A DNA stretch of 64,000 nt from Bacteroidales bacterium (GCA_017615435.1 JAGAAF010000003.1:38484-102483); one strand, 5' to 3'; shown: positions 9,019 to 18,407, numbered from the stretch's first letter. The notes: generated by a model not told the origin, from the sequence alone. Numbers and translations: made by a program.

Positions 9019-10829
9019 TGCTTTATCAATTCCTGAACATTAATGCTCTGAGTCACTTCCACCGCTTCGGGAATGTCGATGAACTCCTGCCCGTCCTCCA
9101 TCTTGAAGAAGTTGACGTTCTCGGGCATCTTGCGCAAAAGCAGATCGCCCGTATCGATCATCGAGTTGTTGTTTACATCCTCGGTAATCCTGATAGAGTA
9201 CTTTCCTTTCTTCAGATAAGGGAAGACGAGTTCCGTATTCTCACTTACCGTGTACGTACGGAGGACTTTGTCGCGTTTCTCGCTCAGGAGGTCGACTATC
9301 AGCTTTCCGCTCACACCCATAAAGTTTATGCTAAGAGTGCTGAGCTTGTCGTCTGAAGGGAGGGTTACCTTCACCTCGGTGCTGTCCGAATAAAAGCCGT
9401 TTATGTCGCGGAAGGCCTTGTGCGGCACCTTCATAAAGTACTCATATCCCGGGAGGAGCTTTTCCTTGGGCATCAGCTTGTACTTGCGGAGGTCCAGTGT
9501 GTCGCGGGTTACGGTGAACTCGCCGTCGATATCCTTCTGCTTGGGATTCAGGTAATGGAAGCGGAGGGAATCGAAGCTTTCGTTGATAATTGGATACTGG
9601 AAAGAAAGAGTGAAGCCTTCCTGCTCCACCAACTCCGGCTGAGCTTCCAGTTTGAAGACGCAGATAGTGTCTTCGTGCTTGAGGCTCTTGCGGTAATTGT
9701 AGTCGTTCCTCTGCTTGCGCGGAAGGGCGCCTTCGATGAACAGGGGATAGTGCTCGACCACGGGCTCGAGTGTCTTGGTGGAGTCGTTGGTCTTGCGGTA
9801 GTTCACATAGATCTGAAGCGTGTCAGGCACCGGCCTGCGGTCGTTGATCCAGATCTCGAGGCTGTCCTGGCGGAGGTTGAACTGGGTGATGAGCCTGTCA
9901 GCCTTGTAGCCCTTGATCCAGAGGGAATCGATCCACGCGTCCTTGGCCATAAATGAAATGAAGGCGTAGCGCTCAGCCGTGCGGCCGTGGTTCTTGAGGA
10001 ACTGGCGGGTAGGCTCCTCTTTGAACATCTTGAGGGTATACTGGCTCTCGCGTGCACGGCACTCGAGGGTGTCCTTCATATCGTATTTCTGGAGTTCCTT
10101 GAGGGTGTCGTTGACGACGGTCACGGGATGGATGAGCGAATCGATGAACGCTATCTGCTCGGTCTCCATCTGGTAGATGTTGTCGTTGTTCTCGTCCTTT
10201 ATGGCGTACAGCCTGTAAAGGGTATCCTCCAGGTAAGGAAGCGCGAAGTAACCCCAGTCATCGGTCTTCACGGCGGCGTCCGGCCTGTGCTTGAACACGG
10301 CGGAATCAGAATGATCCTTGTAAAGCATCACGGTGGCGTTCTTCGCCGGCTGGAGCGTGTTGCAGTCCAGCACCGTGCCCGTGATCATAAGTGTGTCGAT
10401 ATGCTCGCCAGTGCTGAACACGTAGGCGTAGCCGGGGAACATATTACCCTCGTTGTTGTCCGCAATGGCGTCCGTGAAATTGAGGGTATATGTGGTATTG
10501 GGCTCGAGGTCCTCTTCAAACCAGACCACCACGTTCTTGCCCTTGATCTTGGATTTCGGAGGCTTCTGCTGGGGTGGCGAAAGGAAGATGTTGGTCGCCG
10601 TCTTTATCTTCACGTACTCGTCGAAGCCGAATTCGAACTTTGCGCCGTGAGTGGGGACATTCACCGAACCTGGAACGGGCTTGGTCCAGTAGAGTGCCGG
10701 GGGGATGGTGTCCTTGGGGCCGCCGCTCGGCGACTGGGTGGTGTTGGCGCAGGAATGCATAAAGAACGTCGGGACCAGAGCGGCCACGGCGATAAGAAGG
10801 GGAGTAAGATTCCTGAGTTTTCCCATCAT
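9015..10829 (-). CDS. Lipoprotein with N-terminal Ig-like (Big_5-type) domain
   Basis: A 604-residue lipoprotein with lipobox ending at about C27 (FFMHSC). The mature N-terminus SPSGGPKDTIPP, followed by a segment near residues 40-135 ending in YAYVFSTG, matches the Ig-like Big_5 domain common in Bacteroidota. A carboxypeptidase-regulatory-like beta-sandwich (about 148-220) and further beta-rich repeats follow. The function of these proteins is unknown; an envelope structural or assembly role is inferred. It overlaps the (p)ppGpp synthetase gene and the outer-membrane protein gene by 4 nt each. The next gene encodes a beta-barrel, so the two may act together. Confidence 0.75.
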   Translation of the reverse strand: MMGKLRNLTPLLIAVAALVPTFFMHSCANTTQSPSGGPKDTIPPALYWTKPVPGSVNVPTHGAKFEFGFDEYVKIKTATNIFLSPPQQKPPKSKIKGKNVVVWFEEDLEPNTTYTLNFTDAIADNNEGNMFPGYAYVFSTGEHIDTLMITGTVLDCNTLQPAKNATVMLYKDHSDSAVFKHRPDAAVKTDDWGYFALPYLEDTLYRLYAIKDENNDNIYQMETEQIAFIDSLIHPVTVVNDTLKELQKYDMKDTLECRARESQYTLKMFKEEPTRQFLKNHGRTAERYAFISFMAKDAWIDSLWIKGYKADRLITQFNLRQDSLEIWINDRRPVPDTLQIYVNYRKTNDSTKTLEPVVEHYPLFIEGALPRKQRNDYNYRKSLKHEDTICVFKLEAQPELVEQEGFTLSFQYPIINESFDSLRFHYLNPKQKDIDGEFTVTRDTLDLRKYKLMPKEKLLPGYEYFMKVPHKAFRDINGFYSDSTEVKVTLPSDDKLSTLSINFMGVSGKLIVDLLSEKRDKVLRTYTVSENTELVFPYLKKGKYSIRITEDVNNNSMIDTGDLLLRKMPENVNFFKMEDGQEFIDIPEAVEVTQSINVQELIKQ

Positions 10830-12865
10830 AGATCCATTCTCACTACACTTTGTATGCCATCGATGCGGCTGAGCGAAGAAATCAGCTTCTCGAGCGTCTC
10901 GCGGTCGCCCACGAACAGTTCGATGGTGCCCTCGAAAACGCCGCCCTCGCTGCCGAGGACCAGCCTTCGCATATTGATGTTCATCGACAGGGAAATCTGC
11001 TGGGTAATGTCGCTGAGCATACCCACACGGTCCAGGCCCCTGAGCGAAATCTTCACGGGGAAGTCGGTCACGTGCGCAGCGTTCACCCAGCGGGGGACAG
11101 TAACCTTGTCGCCCCTGGTACTAGCCTGGCCTTCAGCCACACGGCAGGACTTCTTATGTACGGTTATAGATCCGTCCGGGTTTGTGAAACCGACCACCGG
11201 ATCGCCCGGGATAGGGTTGCAGCAGGAGGCGATAATGTACCTGATTCCCTCGTTTATGATAATGCGCGCCGCCTGGGTCTGGTGGCCGTTCTTAAGTTCG
11301 ATTATATCCTCGGCCTTGGCGAGTATCTCAGGGTCGTGATCCCTGAAGTAGTCAAGGATCTTGCGCTTCGCGTTGCGGGTCACCACGAAATCCAGCCAGC
11401 CCAGCAGCGGGAAGGCGTTCTGCGCGGTGATAATCTCTATCTGGTCGCCCTGATGAAGCACGTGCGGCAGTGAGCAGAGCTTCATATTAACCTTAGCCGC
11501 GATTGCGTGCTCGCCTATCTTGGTGTGTATAGCGTAAGCGAAATCCAGTGCCGTGGCGCCCGAAGGCAGGGTACGCTGCTCGCCCTTGGGGGTGAAGACT
11601 ACGATATCGGATGCGAGGAGGTCCTGGTGGATTACGTCGAGAAGCTCGAGTGATCCAAGATCCGGGCTCTTGATGATATCCTGAATCTTCTCGAGCCATT
11701 TGTCCATCTCGCTGTCGTTCTCGGAGATGTAGCCGTCGCGCTTGTAGGCCCAGTGCGCCGCGATACCCCTTTCGGCGATATCGTCCATACGCTTGGACCT
11801 GATCTGCACTTCCACCCAGATGCCGCTCTTGCTCATCAGCGTGCAGTGCAGCGCCTCGTAGCCGTTGTTCTTGGGGGTCTTGATCCAGTCGCGCAGACGG
11901 TCGGGCTGGTAACGGTAGAGGCTGGTGATGGTACTGAAGATATCGTAGCACTGCTTGCGCTCCTTCACCGGGTCGTCGGAATTGGGATCGAAGACTATAC
12001 GCACCGCATAGAGGTCGTAGACCTGGTCGAAGGTAACGTGCTTGGTGCGCATCTTATGCCATATGGAATATGGGGTCTTGATTCTCTTCTTAATGGTAAA
12101 GTTGTAGCCTTCCGAACGAAGGGCAGCCTCGATGGGGGCGATGAAAGCGTCGATCTGGCGGCCTGTAGTGTCCACCTTGGCCTGAGTCTCAGCCTTGATC
12201 TCCGCATAGTCTTCAGGCTCTTTGTAGATGAGCCAGATGTTCTCCATCTCGGACTTGATGCTGTAAAGGCCCAGACGGTGCGCCAGGGGGATGAAGAGGT
12301 ACATAGTCTCGCTGAGGATCTTGTCCCTCTTGTGCTCCGGCATAAATTCTATCGTACGGCAGTTGTGAAGGCGGTCGGCGAGTTTGATGAGGACAACGCG
12401 CACGTCGTCGTTCATCGTAAGGAGTATCTTCTTGAAATTCTCGGCCTGCAGGCTTTCGGTCTGATAGCCGTTCTGCTTGGTCCTGTCCTCTTCGTCGAGG
12501 ACGTTTTTCATCTTCGTCAGGCCGTCCACAAGCGAAGCAACCTTGGGCCCGAAGAGGTCCTTGATATCCTCGACGGTGTACTCAGTGTCCTCCACTACGT
12601 CGTGGAGCAGGGCGGCCACTATCGACTTGTAGCCCAGGCCTATGTCGGAAACGACTATCTTCGCCACCTGGATTGGGTGGATAATATACGGCACCCCCGA
12701 GCGCCTGCGCACGTCCTTGTGCGCTTCGTTGGCGAAATCGAAGGCCTTCTGTACCACCTTGAACTCTTCATCGGTACGACATCGGGCCTTGGCCGCTTCA
12801 GCCAGGGATTCCCATTCCTTCCGGATAAGGTCGAAATCTTCTTTGGTAAACTCCGTGGATTTCAT
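10826..12865 (-). CDS. Bifunctional (p)ppGpp synthetase/hydrolase (RSH family)
   Basis: Long RelA/SpoT homologue, 679 residues, that makes and degrades the stringent-response alarmone. The N-terminal HD domain is intact: H63, H88-D89, E92-D93, and KLADRLHN with the metal Asp near 144, so hydrolysis is expected. The synthetase domain has KRIKTPYSIWHKM, YDLYAVRIV and GYEALHCTLM. A TGS domain (VVFTPKGEQRTLPSGATALDF) and a C-terminal ACT domain follow. It lies 6 nt after ligA and overlaps the lipoprotein gene downstream. Bacteroidota usually encode two long RSH proteins; which one this is cannot be said here. Confidence 0.94.
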   Translation of the reverse strand: MKSTEFTKEDFDLIRKEWESLAEAAKARCRTDEEFKVVQKAFDFANEAHKDVRRRSGVPYIIHPIQVAKIVVSDIGLGYKSIVAALLHDVVEDTEYTVEDIKDLFGPKVASLVDGLTKMKNVLDEEDRTKQNGYQTESLQAENFKKILLTMNDDVRVVLIKLADRLHNCRTIEFMPEHKRDKILSETMYLFIPLAHRLGLYSIKSEMENIWLIYKEPEDYAEIKAETQAKVDTTGRQIDAFIAPIEAALRSEGYNFTIKKRIKTPYSIWHKMRTKHVTFDQVYDLYAVRIVFDPNSDDPVKERKQCYDIFSTITSLYRYQPDRLRDWIKTPKNNGYEALHCTLMSKSGIWVEVQIRSKRMDDIAERGIAAHWAYKRDGYISENDSEMDKWLEKIQDIIKSPDLGSLELLDVIHQDLLASDIVVFTPKGEQRTLPSGATALDFAYAIHTKIGEHAIAAKVNMKLCSLPHVLHQGDQIEIITAQNAFPLLGWLDFVVTRNAKRKILDYFRDHDPEILAKAEDIIELKNGHQTQAARIIINEGIRYIIASCCNPIPGDPVVGFTNPDGSITVHKKSCRVAEGQASTRGDKVTVPRWVNAAHVTDFPVKISLRGLDRVGMLSDITQQISLSMNINMRRLVLGSEGGVFEGTIELFVGDRETLEKLISSLSRIDGIQSVVRMDL

Positions 12866-12871
12866 ACACTG

Positions 12872-14947
12872 CTAAAATAGAGTCGGTTCCGACTCATCCG
12901 ACGAATCGATTCTGCTTCCCTCGGGGAGCATCTCCCAGAATTCGTCTTCACTAACTATCCTGATGCCAAGTTCCTGGCATTTCTTCACTTTTTCAGGGCC
13001 GGGCTTGACTCCGGCGAGAAGGAACGATGTCTTCGCGCTCACGGAACCGGAGTTGCGGCCGCCGTGGCGCACGATAAGGTCCTTGAGGGTCTCGCGGCTG
13101 CACGAGAAGTTGCCCGAGACCACGATAGTCCGGTCCTTGAGCGCGTCAGAAAGCACGCTCTGGGCGCCGCCATCCACCGCGAACTTGAGGCCGTAGCCGC
13201 GCAGGCGTTGGATTTCGATGGCGTGGCGGGCGTCAGACATATATTCGAAGATGCTGCCCGCTATCACGTCGCCCACATCCTTGACCGCCGCGAGTTCTTC
13301 CTCGCTTGCCGCCGCTATCGCATCTATGTCGCCGAAATGGCGCGCAACCTCACGGGCAGTCTGCTCGCCCACATAGCGTATGCCCAGGGCGAAGAGCACC
13401 CGCTCGAACGGCACCTTGACCGATTCGCGCAGGCTGTCGATAAAGCGCTTGGCGGACTTTTCTTTCCAGCCCTCGAGGGTCATCAGCTGGCTTGCCTTCA
13501 GATCGTACAGATCTGCCGGAGTGTGCGCCAGACCGAGGTTATAGAGCTGGTCTACGGTCGCATCGCCGGCGATGATGTTCATCGCTTTACGCGACATAAA
13601 GTGCAGCAGCCTGCCCTTGATCTGCATCGGGCAGCCGTCCGTGTTCGGGCAGAACCACTTCGCCTCGCCTTCACCCCTGCGCAGGGGAGTGTGACAGTCC
13701 GGACATTCTACCGGGAATTCGACCGGCTGCGAGTCCGCCGGACGCTTGGTAAGGTCCACGGCCGTAATCTTCGGGATAATCTCGCCGCCCTTCTCCACAT
13801 AGACCATATCGCCAATGCGTATGTCCAGAATGGCCATCTGGTCGGCGTTGTTCAACGTCGCGCGCTTCACGATCGTGCCCGAAAGGAGCACGGGGCTGAG
13901 GTTGGCGACAGGGGTCACGGCGCCCGTACGGCCGACCTGATAGTCGATCGAAAGCACCTTTGCCAGGGCCTGCTCAGCCTTGAACTTGTACGCGACCGCC
14001 CAGCGGGGCGATTTCGCCGTGTAACCCAGTTCCCTCTGGCAGTCCAGCTCGTCGATCTTTATGACTATTCCGTCGGTGGCGTAGGGGAGTTTCTTACGCT
14101 CAGTGTCCCAGTAGTCGATGAACCCCAGGACTTCGTCTATTCCGTGGCAGACCTTGTTGTACTCCGAGACGGGAAGACCCCACGACACAGCCTTCTGAAG
14201 AAGGCCGCTGTGCGTTGTCGCCAGCGAATCGTCAGTCAGGCTCTGGGCCGGAATATGGTACAGGGTGCAATACAACCCGCGCCGGCCAACCTCGTCGGGG
14301 TCCTGCAGCTTGAGCGAGCCCGACGCGGCGTTGCGCGGGTTTGCAAAAGGCTGGTCCTCGTTGTCCAGACGCTGTTGATTGAGGTGATCGAACGACGCGT
14401 ACGGCATAAGGATCTCACCCCTGATCTCGAACTCTTCGGGATAATCTCCCTTCAATTCGTGCGGAATGTTGGCTATCCTCATAACGTTCTCCGTCACATC
14501 GTCGCCCATATGCCCGTCGCCGCGCGTGAGCGCGCGAACGAGTTTGCCGCCCTTGTAGGTCAGGCAAATGGATGTGCCGTCGAACTTAAGCTCGCAGCAA
14601 TACGAGAACTCGCGGCCTTCGAGCAGCTTGTCCGCCCTGGCCGCGAATTCCTCTATCTCTTCGCGAGAATAAGTGTTGGCAAGAGAGAGCATCGGATATC
14701 GGTGCTCACGCTGAACGAAGCCCTGCTGCGCAGGACCGTCCTCGAGGTCGGAACCGACCCGCTGGGTGGGGGAGTCGGGACTGTAGAACTCCGGGAACTC
14801 GTTCTCGAGGTCCTCGAGTTCGCGCATCAGATGGTCATAGTCGAAGTCCGACATAGTCGGAGCGTTCTCGACATAGTACCGCCTGCTGTTTTCCCACAAA
14901 ACAGCCCTCAGCTCTTCAATCCTGGCTTTAGCTTCGTTCTTATCCAT
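12872..14947 (-). CDS. ligA: NAD-dependent DNA ligase
   Basis: Seals nicks in replication and repair using NAD+. The 691 residues show the Ia domain, the adenylation domain with nucleophile K121 in ELKFDG, an OB fold, a four-Cys zinc finger (CPDC, then C and C in CPNTDGC), helix-hairpin-helix repeats (near 520-585) and a C-terminal BRCT domain with the usual Gly-Gly and Trp positions (SEDEFWEML). It is the first gene of the run ligA - RSH - lipoprotein - barrel - ispG. A long inverted-repeat element lies immediately upstream. Confidence 0.96.
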   Translation of the reverse strand: MDKNEAKARIEELRAVLWENSRRYYVENAPTMSDFDYDHLMRELEDLENEFPEFYSPDSPTQRVGSDLEDGPAQQGFVQREHRYPMLSLANTYSREEIEEFAARADKLLEGREFSYCCELKFDGTSICLTYKGGKLVRALTRGDGHMGDDVTENVMRIANIPHELKGDYPEEFEIRGEILMPYASFDHLNQQRLDNEDQPFANPRNAASGSLKLQDPDEVGRRGLYCTLYHIPAQSLTDDSLATTHSGLLQKAVSWGLPVSEYNKVCHGIDEVLGFIDYWDTERKKLPYATDGIVIKIDELDCQRELGYTAKSPRWAVAYKFKAEQALAKVLSIDYQVGRTGAVTPVANLSPVLLSGTIVKRATLNNADQMAILDIRIGDMVYVEKGGEIIPKITAVDLTKRPADSQPVEFPVECPDCHTPLRRGEGEAKWFCPNTDGCPMQIKGRLLHFMSRKAMNIIAGDATVDQLYNLGLAHTPADLYDLKASQLMTLEGWKEKSAKRFIDSLRESVKVPFERVLFALGIRYVGEQTAREVARHFGDIDAIAAASEEELAAVKDVGDVIAGSIFEYMSDARHAIEIQRLRGYGLKFAVDGGAQSVLSDALKDRTIVVSGNFSCSRETLKDLIVRHGGRNSGSVSAKTSFLLAGVKPGPEKVKKCQELGIRIVSEDEFWEMLPEGSRIDSSDESEPTLF

Positions 14948-14959
14948 TAAAAACTCATC

Positions 14960-15095
14960 ATATTTTGACAGTCAAACACCTCATCCCTGCGACCTTCGCT
15001 TCGCTCATCCCACCAGACGCGCTTCGCGCTAGTGGTCCCCCCGCTATCAAGCGCGGGTGCTTAGGGTCGCCGGGACGAGGTGTCTGACTGTACAA
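14960..15095. repeat. Long fold-back intergenic element, copy 1
   Basis: Outer arms 14968-14994 and 15065-15091 are inverted repeats matching at about 24 of 27 positions. Between them are smaller hairpins: CCAC...GTGG around GCGC-TTC-GCGC (about 15010-15035), and CCCGC...GCGGG (about 15040-15057). The left half contains the string CGCTTCGCTC, which also occurs in copy 2 near 54.8 kb. It fills almost the whole gap between pfkA and ligA. It may act as a terminator for pfkA, or be a non-autonomous mobile element; neither is shown. Confidence 0.7.
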
Positions 15096-15102
15096 TTAAT
15101 GA

Positions 15103-16332
15103 CTACCAATTAAGTATCTTTTTAAAGTCGTATTCTTCGGGGTTGGCCACATACTTCCTGGCGGCTTCATAGTCGGCAGGGGTGATGTAGTGGCAGATGT
15201 GAGCGTAGTAGTTCTGGGCGGTGCCGCCTTCGATGGCTACACGGCGCGGAGGAATCTTTCCGCTTTCATCCTGAAGGTCTTTGAGGTAGAGAGGCTTCGC
15301 ATTGCCGTCGTGGTCCACGAACACCATACATCCGGTTTCGCCCTTCGAGAAGAGCTCATATGCGCCCATAGCAAGCTCCGAGCAATATGTAAGGTCGAAT
15401 GCGATAGGATCCTGGCAGCGGACGTCGTAGCCGATTTCGATAGGACGGGTCTTGATCTTGAGACCGATCTGCTTGAACTCCTTCTCGAGGATGTCGTTGA
15501 AGAGAACCGCCTTCGAGATCTTTCCAAGTTCCGGATGTCCGTGCTCGTCGTAGGTCATCGTAACGCCGGCGTTCTTGATTTCCTGAGGATCGAGATCGTG
15601 GAAAACGCCTTCAGCGACCACAACAGTTCCGTAAGGAATGCCGAGGACCTTGCGCTTGAGGATGGCGGAGATTGCAAGCTTGACTATCTTGTCGAGGCTG
15701 ATCTCAGTCTTGTTGAACATCTCGGGGATGATGGTCATAGGGCAGTGGGTGGCTTCGCCGATACCGAGGGCGAGGTGACCTGCGCTGCGGCCCATAGCGG
15801 AGATCAGCAGCCAGTTGCCGCTGGTGCGGGCATCCTCATAGACAGTGCGCGCGATGTGCGCCCCTTCGTCCTTTGCGGAGTTGAATCCGAAGGTAGGGGT
15901 GTTCTCCGGCAGAGGGAGGTCGTTGTCGATGGTCTTGGGGATGTGGATATTCGCGATAGGATACTTCTTCTCGGCGAGGAACTTGGCGATACGGTTGGCC
16001 GTGCTGGCTGTGTCGTCGCCGCCCACAGTCACGAGGAGCTTGATGTCGTTATCCTTGAAGAGGGCGAGGTTGAAATTGTTCTCGAAGTCTTCCGGAGTGG
16101 GTTTGAAACGGCTCATCTGAAGATAGCTTCCGCCCCTGTTGAAATATGCGTCGGCCTTGAAGAAATCGAGGTCTTCAGTGCGCGGGTTCTTGCTGAAAAG
16201 TCCGCTGTAACCTCCGTGGAGGCCGAGGACACGATAACCGTTGGAGAGGAAGGTCTTGGCGACCGAACACACGACGGTGTTCATACCCGGAGCCGGGCCG
16301 CCGCCGCAAAGAATGATAACTGATCCTTTCAT
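15103..16332 (-). CDS. pfkA: Pyrophosphate-type 6-phosphofructokinase
   Basis: Phosphofructokinase of 409 residues that phosphorylates fructose 6-phosphate at C1. The phosphate-donor residues point to PPi rather than ATP: GGDD at 104-107, where ATP enzymes have GGDG, and PKTIDND at 132-138, where ATP enzymes have PGTIDND. Asp and Lys at these two places exclude the ATP alpha-phosphate and are diagnostic of PPi-PFK. The sugar-phosphate site AMGRSAGH is present. A PPi enzyme is reversible, so it can also serve gluconeogenesis. It has its own promoter upstream; a GH13 enzyme gene lies behind it. Confidence 0.9.
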   Translation of the reverse strand: MKGSVIILCGGGPAPGMNTVVCSVAKTFLSNGYRVLGLHGGYSGLFSKNPRTEDLDFFKADAYFNRGGSYLQMSRFKPTPEDFENNFNLALFKDNDIKLLVTVGGDDTASTANRIAKFLAEKKYPIANIHIPKTIDNDLPLPENTPTFGFNSAKDEGAHIARTVYEDARTSGNWLLISAMGRSAGHLALGIGEATHCPMTIIPEMFNKTEISLDKIVKLAISAILKRKVLGIPYGTVVVAEGVFHDLDPQEIKNAGVTMTYDEHGHPELGKISKAVLFNDILEKEFKQIGLKIKTRPIEIGYDVRCQDPIAFDLTYCSELAMGAYELFSKGETGCMVFVDHDGNAKPLYLKDLQDESGKIPPRRVAIEGGTAQNYYAHICHYITPADYEAARKYVANPEEYDFKKILNW

Positions 16333-16373
16333 TTGAGTATTTGTTTAGTACTTAACTTCTTGTTGGTAACCTA

Positions 16374-16381
16374 CAAATTTA
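16374..16381 (-). promoter_or_regulatory. -7 box of the pfkA promoter
   Basis: Read leftward, 16381-16374 is TAAATTTG, an exact TAnnTTTG match about 42 nt before the pfkA ATG. No clear TTTG -33 box sits 19-20 nt upstream. The site lies just past the end of the GH13 gene. Confidence 0.6.
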
Positions 16382-16383
16382 AC

Positions 16384-17640
16384 TTATTTCTGTAAAATTG
16401 TGAAATCCCACGGACCTGCCTCCGCCATCACCTCGGAGCCGAAGGCTCTCGGGGCCTCCGGGGGGATCCTGAGGCAGGCCGACGCCGGCTTGTCGGAGAA
16501 GTTGGCGAACACTATCAAGGTGCGCTGTCCGTCGTGCCTCAAAAAGGCGAAATGCCTGCGCATATTGAAGCCAAGCGCGGACTTCTGGCAATAACAGAGG
16601 TCGAAGTTCTCCGCTCCTCCCAGCTCTTTGCGCAGATTCAGCACACGCCTGTACACGTCCAGCACCTTCTGCTGATGCTCCGAAAGAGGAGCTAGAGGGT
16701 CTATATGGCGCTGGTCGTCGAATATGGACGTACGTCCGCCGGCACCGTCGTGCGCCGCCTCGCCCAGTTCCTGTCCGAAGTAGAGCATAAACGGACAAGG
16801 GTAGAACAGTGCGGACACGGCAAGCGCCGCAAAGCCCTTCTCGGCAGAACCGGCGAACCAGGGGGATGCGAGCCTCTGCTCGTCGTGGTTCTCAAGGAAA
16901 TTGAGCATATGCGGCTGGAGCGGTCCCAGTTTCTGCCAAACTCCCGTGATGTCCCAGGCATTGCCTTCGCCGGAGACTATCCCGCGCAGGGTATCGTAGA
17001 GGCCCGATTTGTCATAGAGATAATCGAACCCGCCTGTGTAGATGAATCTGTCGTAGGAAGCCGTTTCATAGACCTCTGCGATGAATTCAAGATGAGGGTA
17101 GGTCTGCTTGCTGCCCAGGATGAGGTAGCGCCAGAAATCCAGGGGCACCAGCTCGGCCATATCGCAGCGGAAGCCGTCCACCCCCTTCGAGGCCCAGAAA
17201 CGCACGATGGCGAGCAGGCGGTCCCAGTTGTCAGCGAAGTCGTAGTCGATCTTGTCCGTGTCCGTCCAGTCGTAGTCGCAGCGGTGAAGCGTCTTGATAC
17301 CGCCGTGCTCATCCGAATAATCGGGGGAGACGTGGTTTGGCACGAAGTCTATAATGACCTTCAGGCCCGCATCGTGCGTGCGCCTGACGAGATCCTCGAA
17401 CTCGGCCATACGGTTGTCCGCGTCGTCCGCCAGATATGGATTGACGTCGTAATAATCGATTATGGAATACGGGGAGCCTATGCCGCCCTTGACGTAGGGC
17501 CTGCCGGTGGAGTGCCGTATGATGCCGGTATACCAGATGTGCGAGACCCCGAGAGAGCGAAAATAATCGAATGAAGCCTGGTCGAAACCGGACATCTTTC
17601 CGCTGCGCCACAGTCGAGTCAGTATCTGGTAAATCAGCAT
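16384..17640 (-). CDS. GH13 alpha-amylase-family enzyme, cytoplasmic
   Basis: A 418-residue alpha-glucan-active enzyme. The four GH13 regions are visible: DFVPNH (99-104), GFRCD with nucleophile D160, AEVYE with acid/base E189, and ENHDEQR with transition-state stabilizer D252. No signal peptide is present, so it should act on cytoplasmic glycogen or imported maltodextrin. The short length leaves room for only a minimal C-terminal domain (380-418). The exact specificity (alpha-amylase, neopullulanase-like or other) cannot be read from these motifs. It lies 1 nt after the SpoU methyltransferase gene. Confidence 0.88.
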   Translation of the reverse strand: MLIYQILTRLWRSGKMSGFDQASFDYFRSLGVSHIWYTGIIRHSTGRPYVKGGIGSPYSIIDYYDVNPYLADDADNRMAEFEDLVRRTHDAGLKVIIDFVPNHVSPDYSDEHGGIKTLHRCDYDWTDTDKIDYDFADNWDRLLAIVRFWASKGVDGFRCDMAELVPLDFWRYLILGSKQTYPHLEFIAEVYETASYDRFIYTGGFDYLYDKSGLYDTLRGIVSGEGNAWDITGVWQKLGPLQPHMLNFLENHDEQRLASPWFAGSAEKGFAALAVSALFYPCPFMLYFGQELGEAAHDGAGGRTSIFDDQRHIDPLAPLSEHQQKVLDVYRRVLNLRKELGGAENFDLCYCQKSALGFNMRRHFAFLRHDGQRTLIVFANFSDKPASACLRIPPEAPRAFGSEVMAEAGPWDFTILQK

Positions 17641-17641
17641 C

Positions 17642-18355
17642 CTACCTGCTCCTTCTTTTGAATTCCGCCACGGTCACGGCTGTGGCCACAGCGACATTGA
17701 GCGATTCCGCGCCGGGGCCTTCGGCATATGAGGGGATCTTGATGCGGGCGTCCACGTGAGCTGCGACGGCCTCGCCGATTCCGAACGATTCGCTGCCCAT
17801 AACGATGAGCCCTTCGGGCAAAAGGTCGGCGGCGTACATATCCGAGCCGTCGAGGAACGTGCCGTAAACGGGCAGACCGGCCGCGCGGAAGCTCTCGCAC
17901 AGGGCGGGCAGCTCGCAATACGTCACCGCCTTGCGGAAAACAGCGCCCATAGAAGCCTGGACCACCTTCGGGTTATACTGGTCTACCGTGTCCGGCGAGG
18001 CGAAGATGCCGTCTATGCCGAACCAGTCCGCTATACGCATAATAGTGCCCAGATTGCCGGGGTCGCGGACGCTGTCCAGCGCCAGGAAAAGGCCCTTTCC
18101 GGCCGCGGCGGGCTTCGGTTCAGCCTTGCGGATCACGGCAAGCACGGGAGAGGGGGAGTCGAGGGCACTGATACGCGCCATCTGCTGCTCTCCGATCTCC
18201 TCGCGCCGGAGTATCCTCTCGATCTTGAAACCGGATGCGAGAGCCTCCGCGACGAGTTTCTCGCCTTCGACCACGAAGAGACCTTCGCTGTCGCGAAACT
18301 TCTTTGTGCCGAGGGCCTTGATAGCATTTATTTCCGCTGCTGTCAACTTAAGCAT
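17642..18355 (-). CDS. TrmH/SpoU-family RNA 2'-O-methyltransferase
   Basis: SPOUT-fold methyltransferase that modifies the ribose 2'-OH of rRNA or tRNA. The N-terminal substrate-binding domain (FVVEGEKLVAEAL) is followed by the SPOUT motifs: motif 1 DPGNLGTIMRIADWFG, a middle segment PKVVQASMGA, motif 2 IVMGSESFGI, and motif 3 PGAESLNVAVATAV that forms the SAM knot. I chose the ATG at 18355 (237 residues) over a TTG two codons upstream. The exact RNA target is not determined. It is divergent from tamL across about 50 nt. Confidence 0.88.
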   Translation of the reverse strand: MLKLTAAEINAIKALGTKKFRDSEGLFVVEGEKLVAEALASGFKIERILRREEIGEQQMARISALDSPSPVLAVIRKAEPKPAAAGKGLFLALDSVRDPGNLGTIMRIADWFGIDGIFASPDTVDQYNPKVVQASMGAVFRKAVTYCELPALCESFRAAGLPVYGTFLDGSDMYAADLLPEGLIVMGSESFGIGEAVAAHVDARIKIPSYAEGPGAESLNVAVATAVTVAEFKRRSR

Positions 18356-18386
18356 AACCAAGGTGCTAATATACTCAATTATTTGC

Positions 18387-18394
18387 TAAATTTG
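18387..18394 (+). promoter_or_regulatory. -7 box of the tamL promoter
   Basis: TAAATTTG is an exact TAnnTTTG match 13 nt before the tamL ATG at 18408, which implies a very short leader. A clear -33 box is not seen. Confidence 0.6.
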
Positions 18395-18407
18395 TACGGT
18401 TAGGCTT

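Noticed and set aside
13064..14950. A 628-codon open frame antisense to ligA
   Set aside because: The opposite strand encodes a full ligase with all motifs. The open frame reflects codon bias in G+C-rich DNA.
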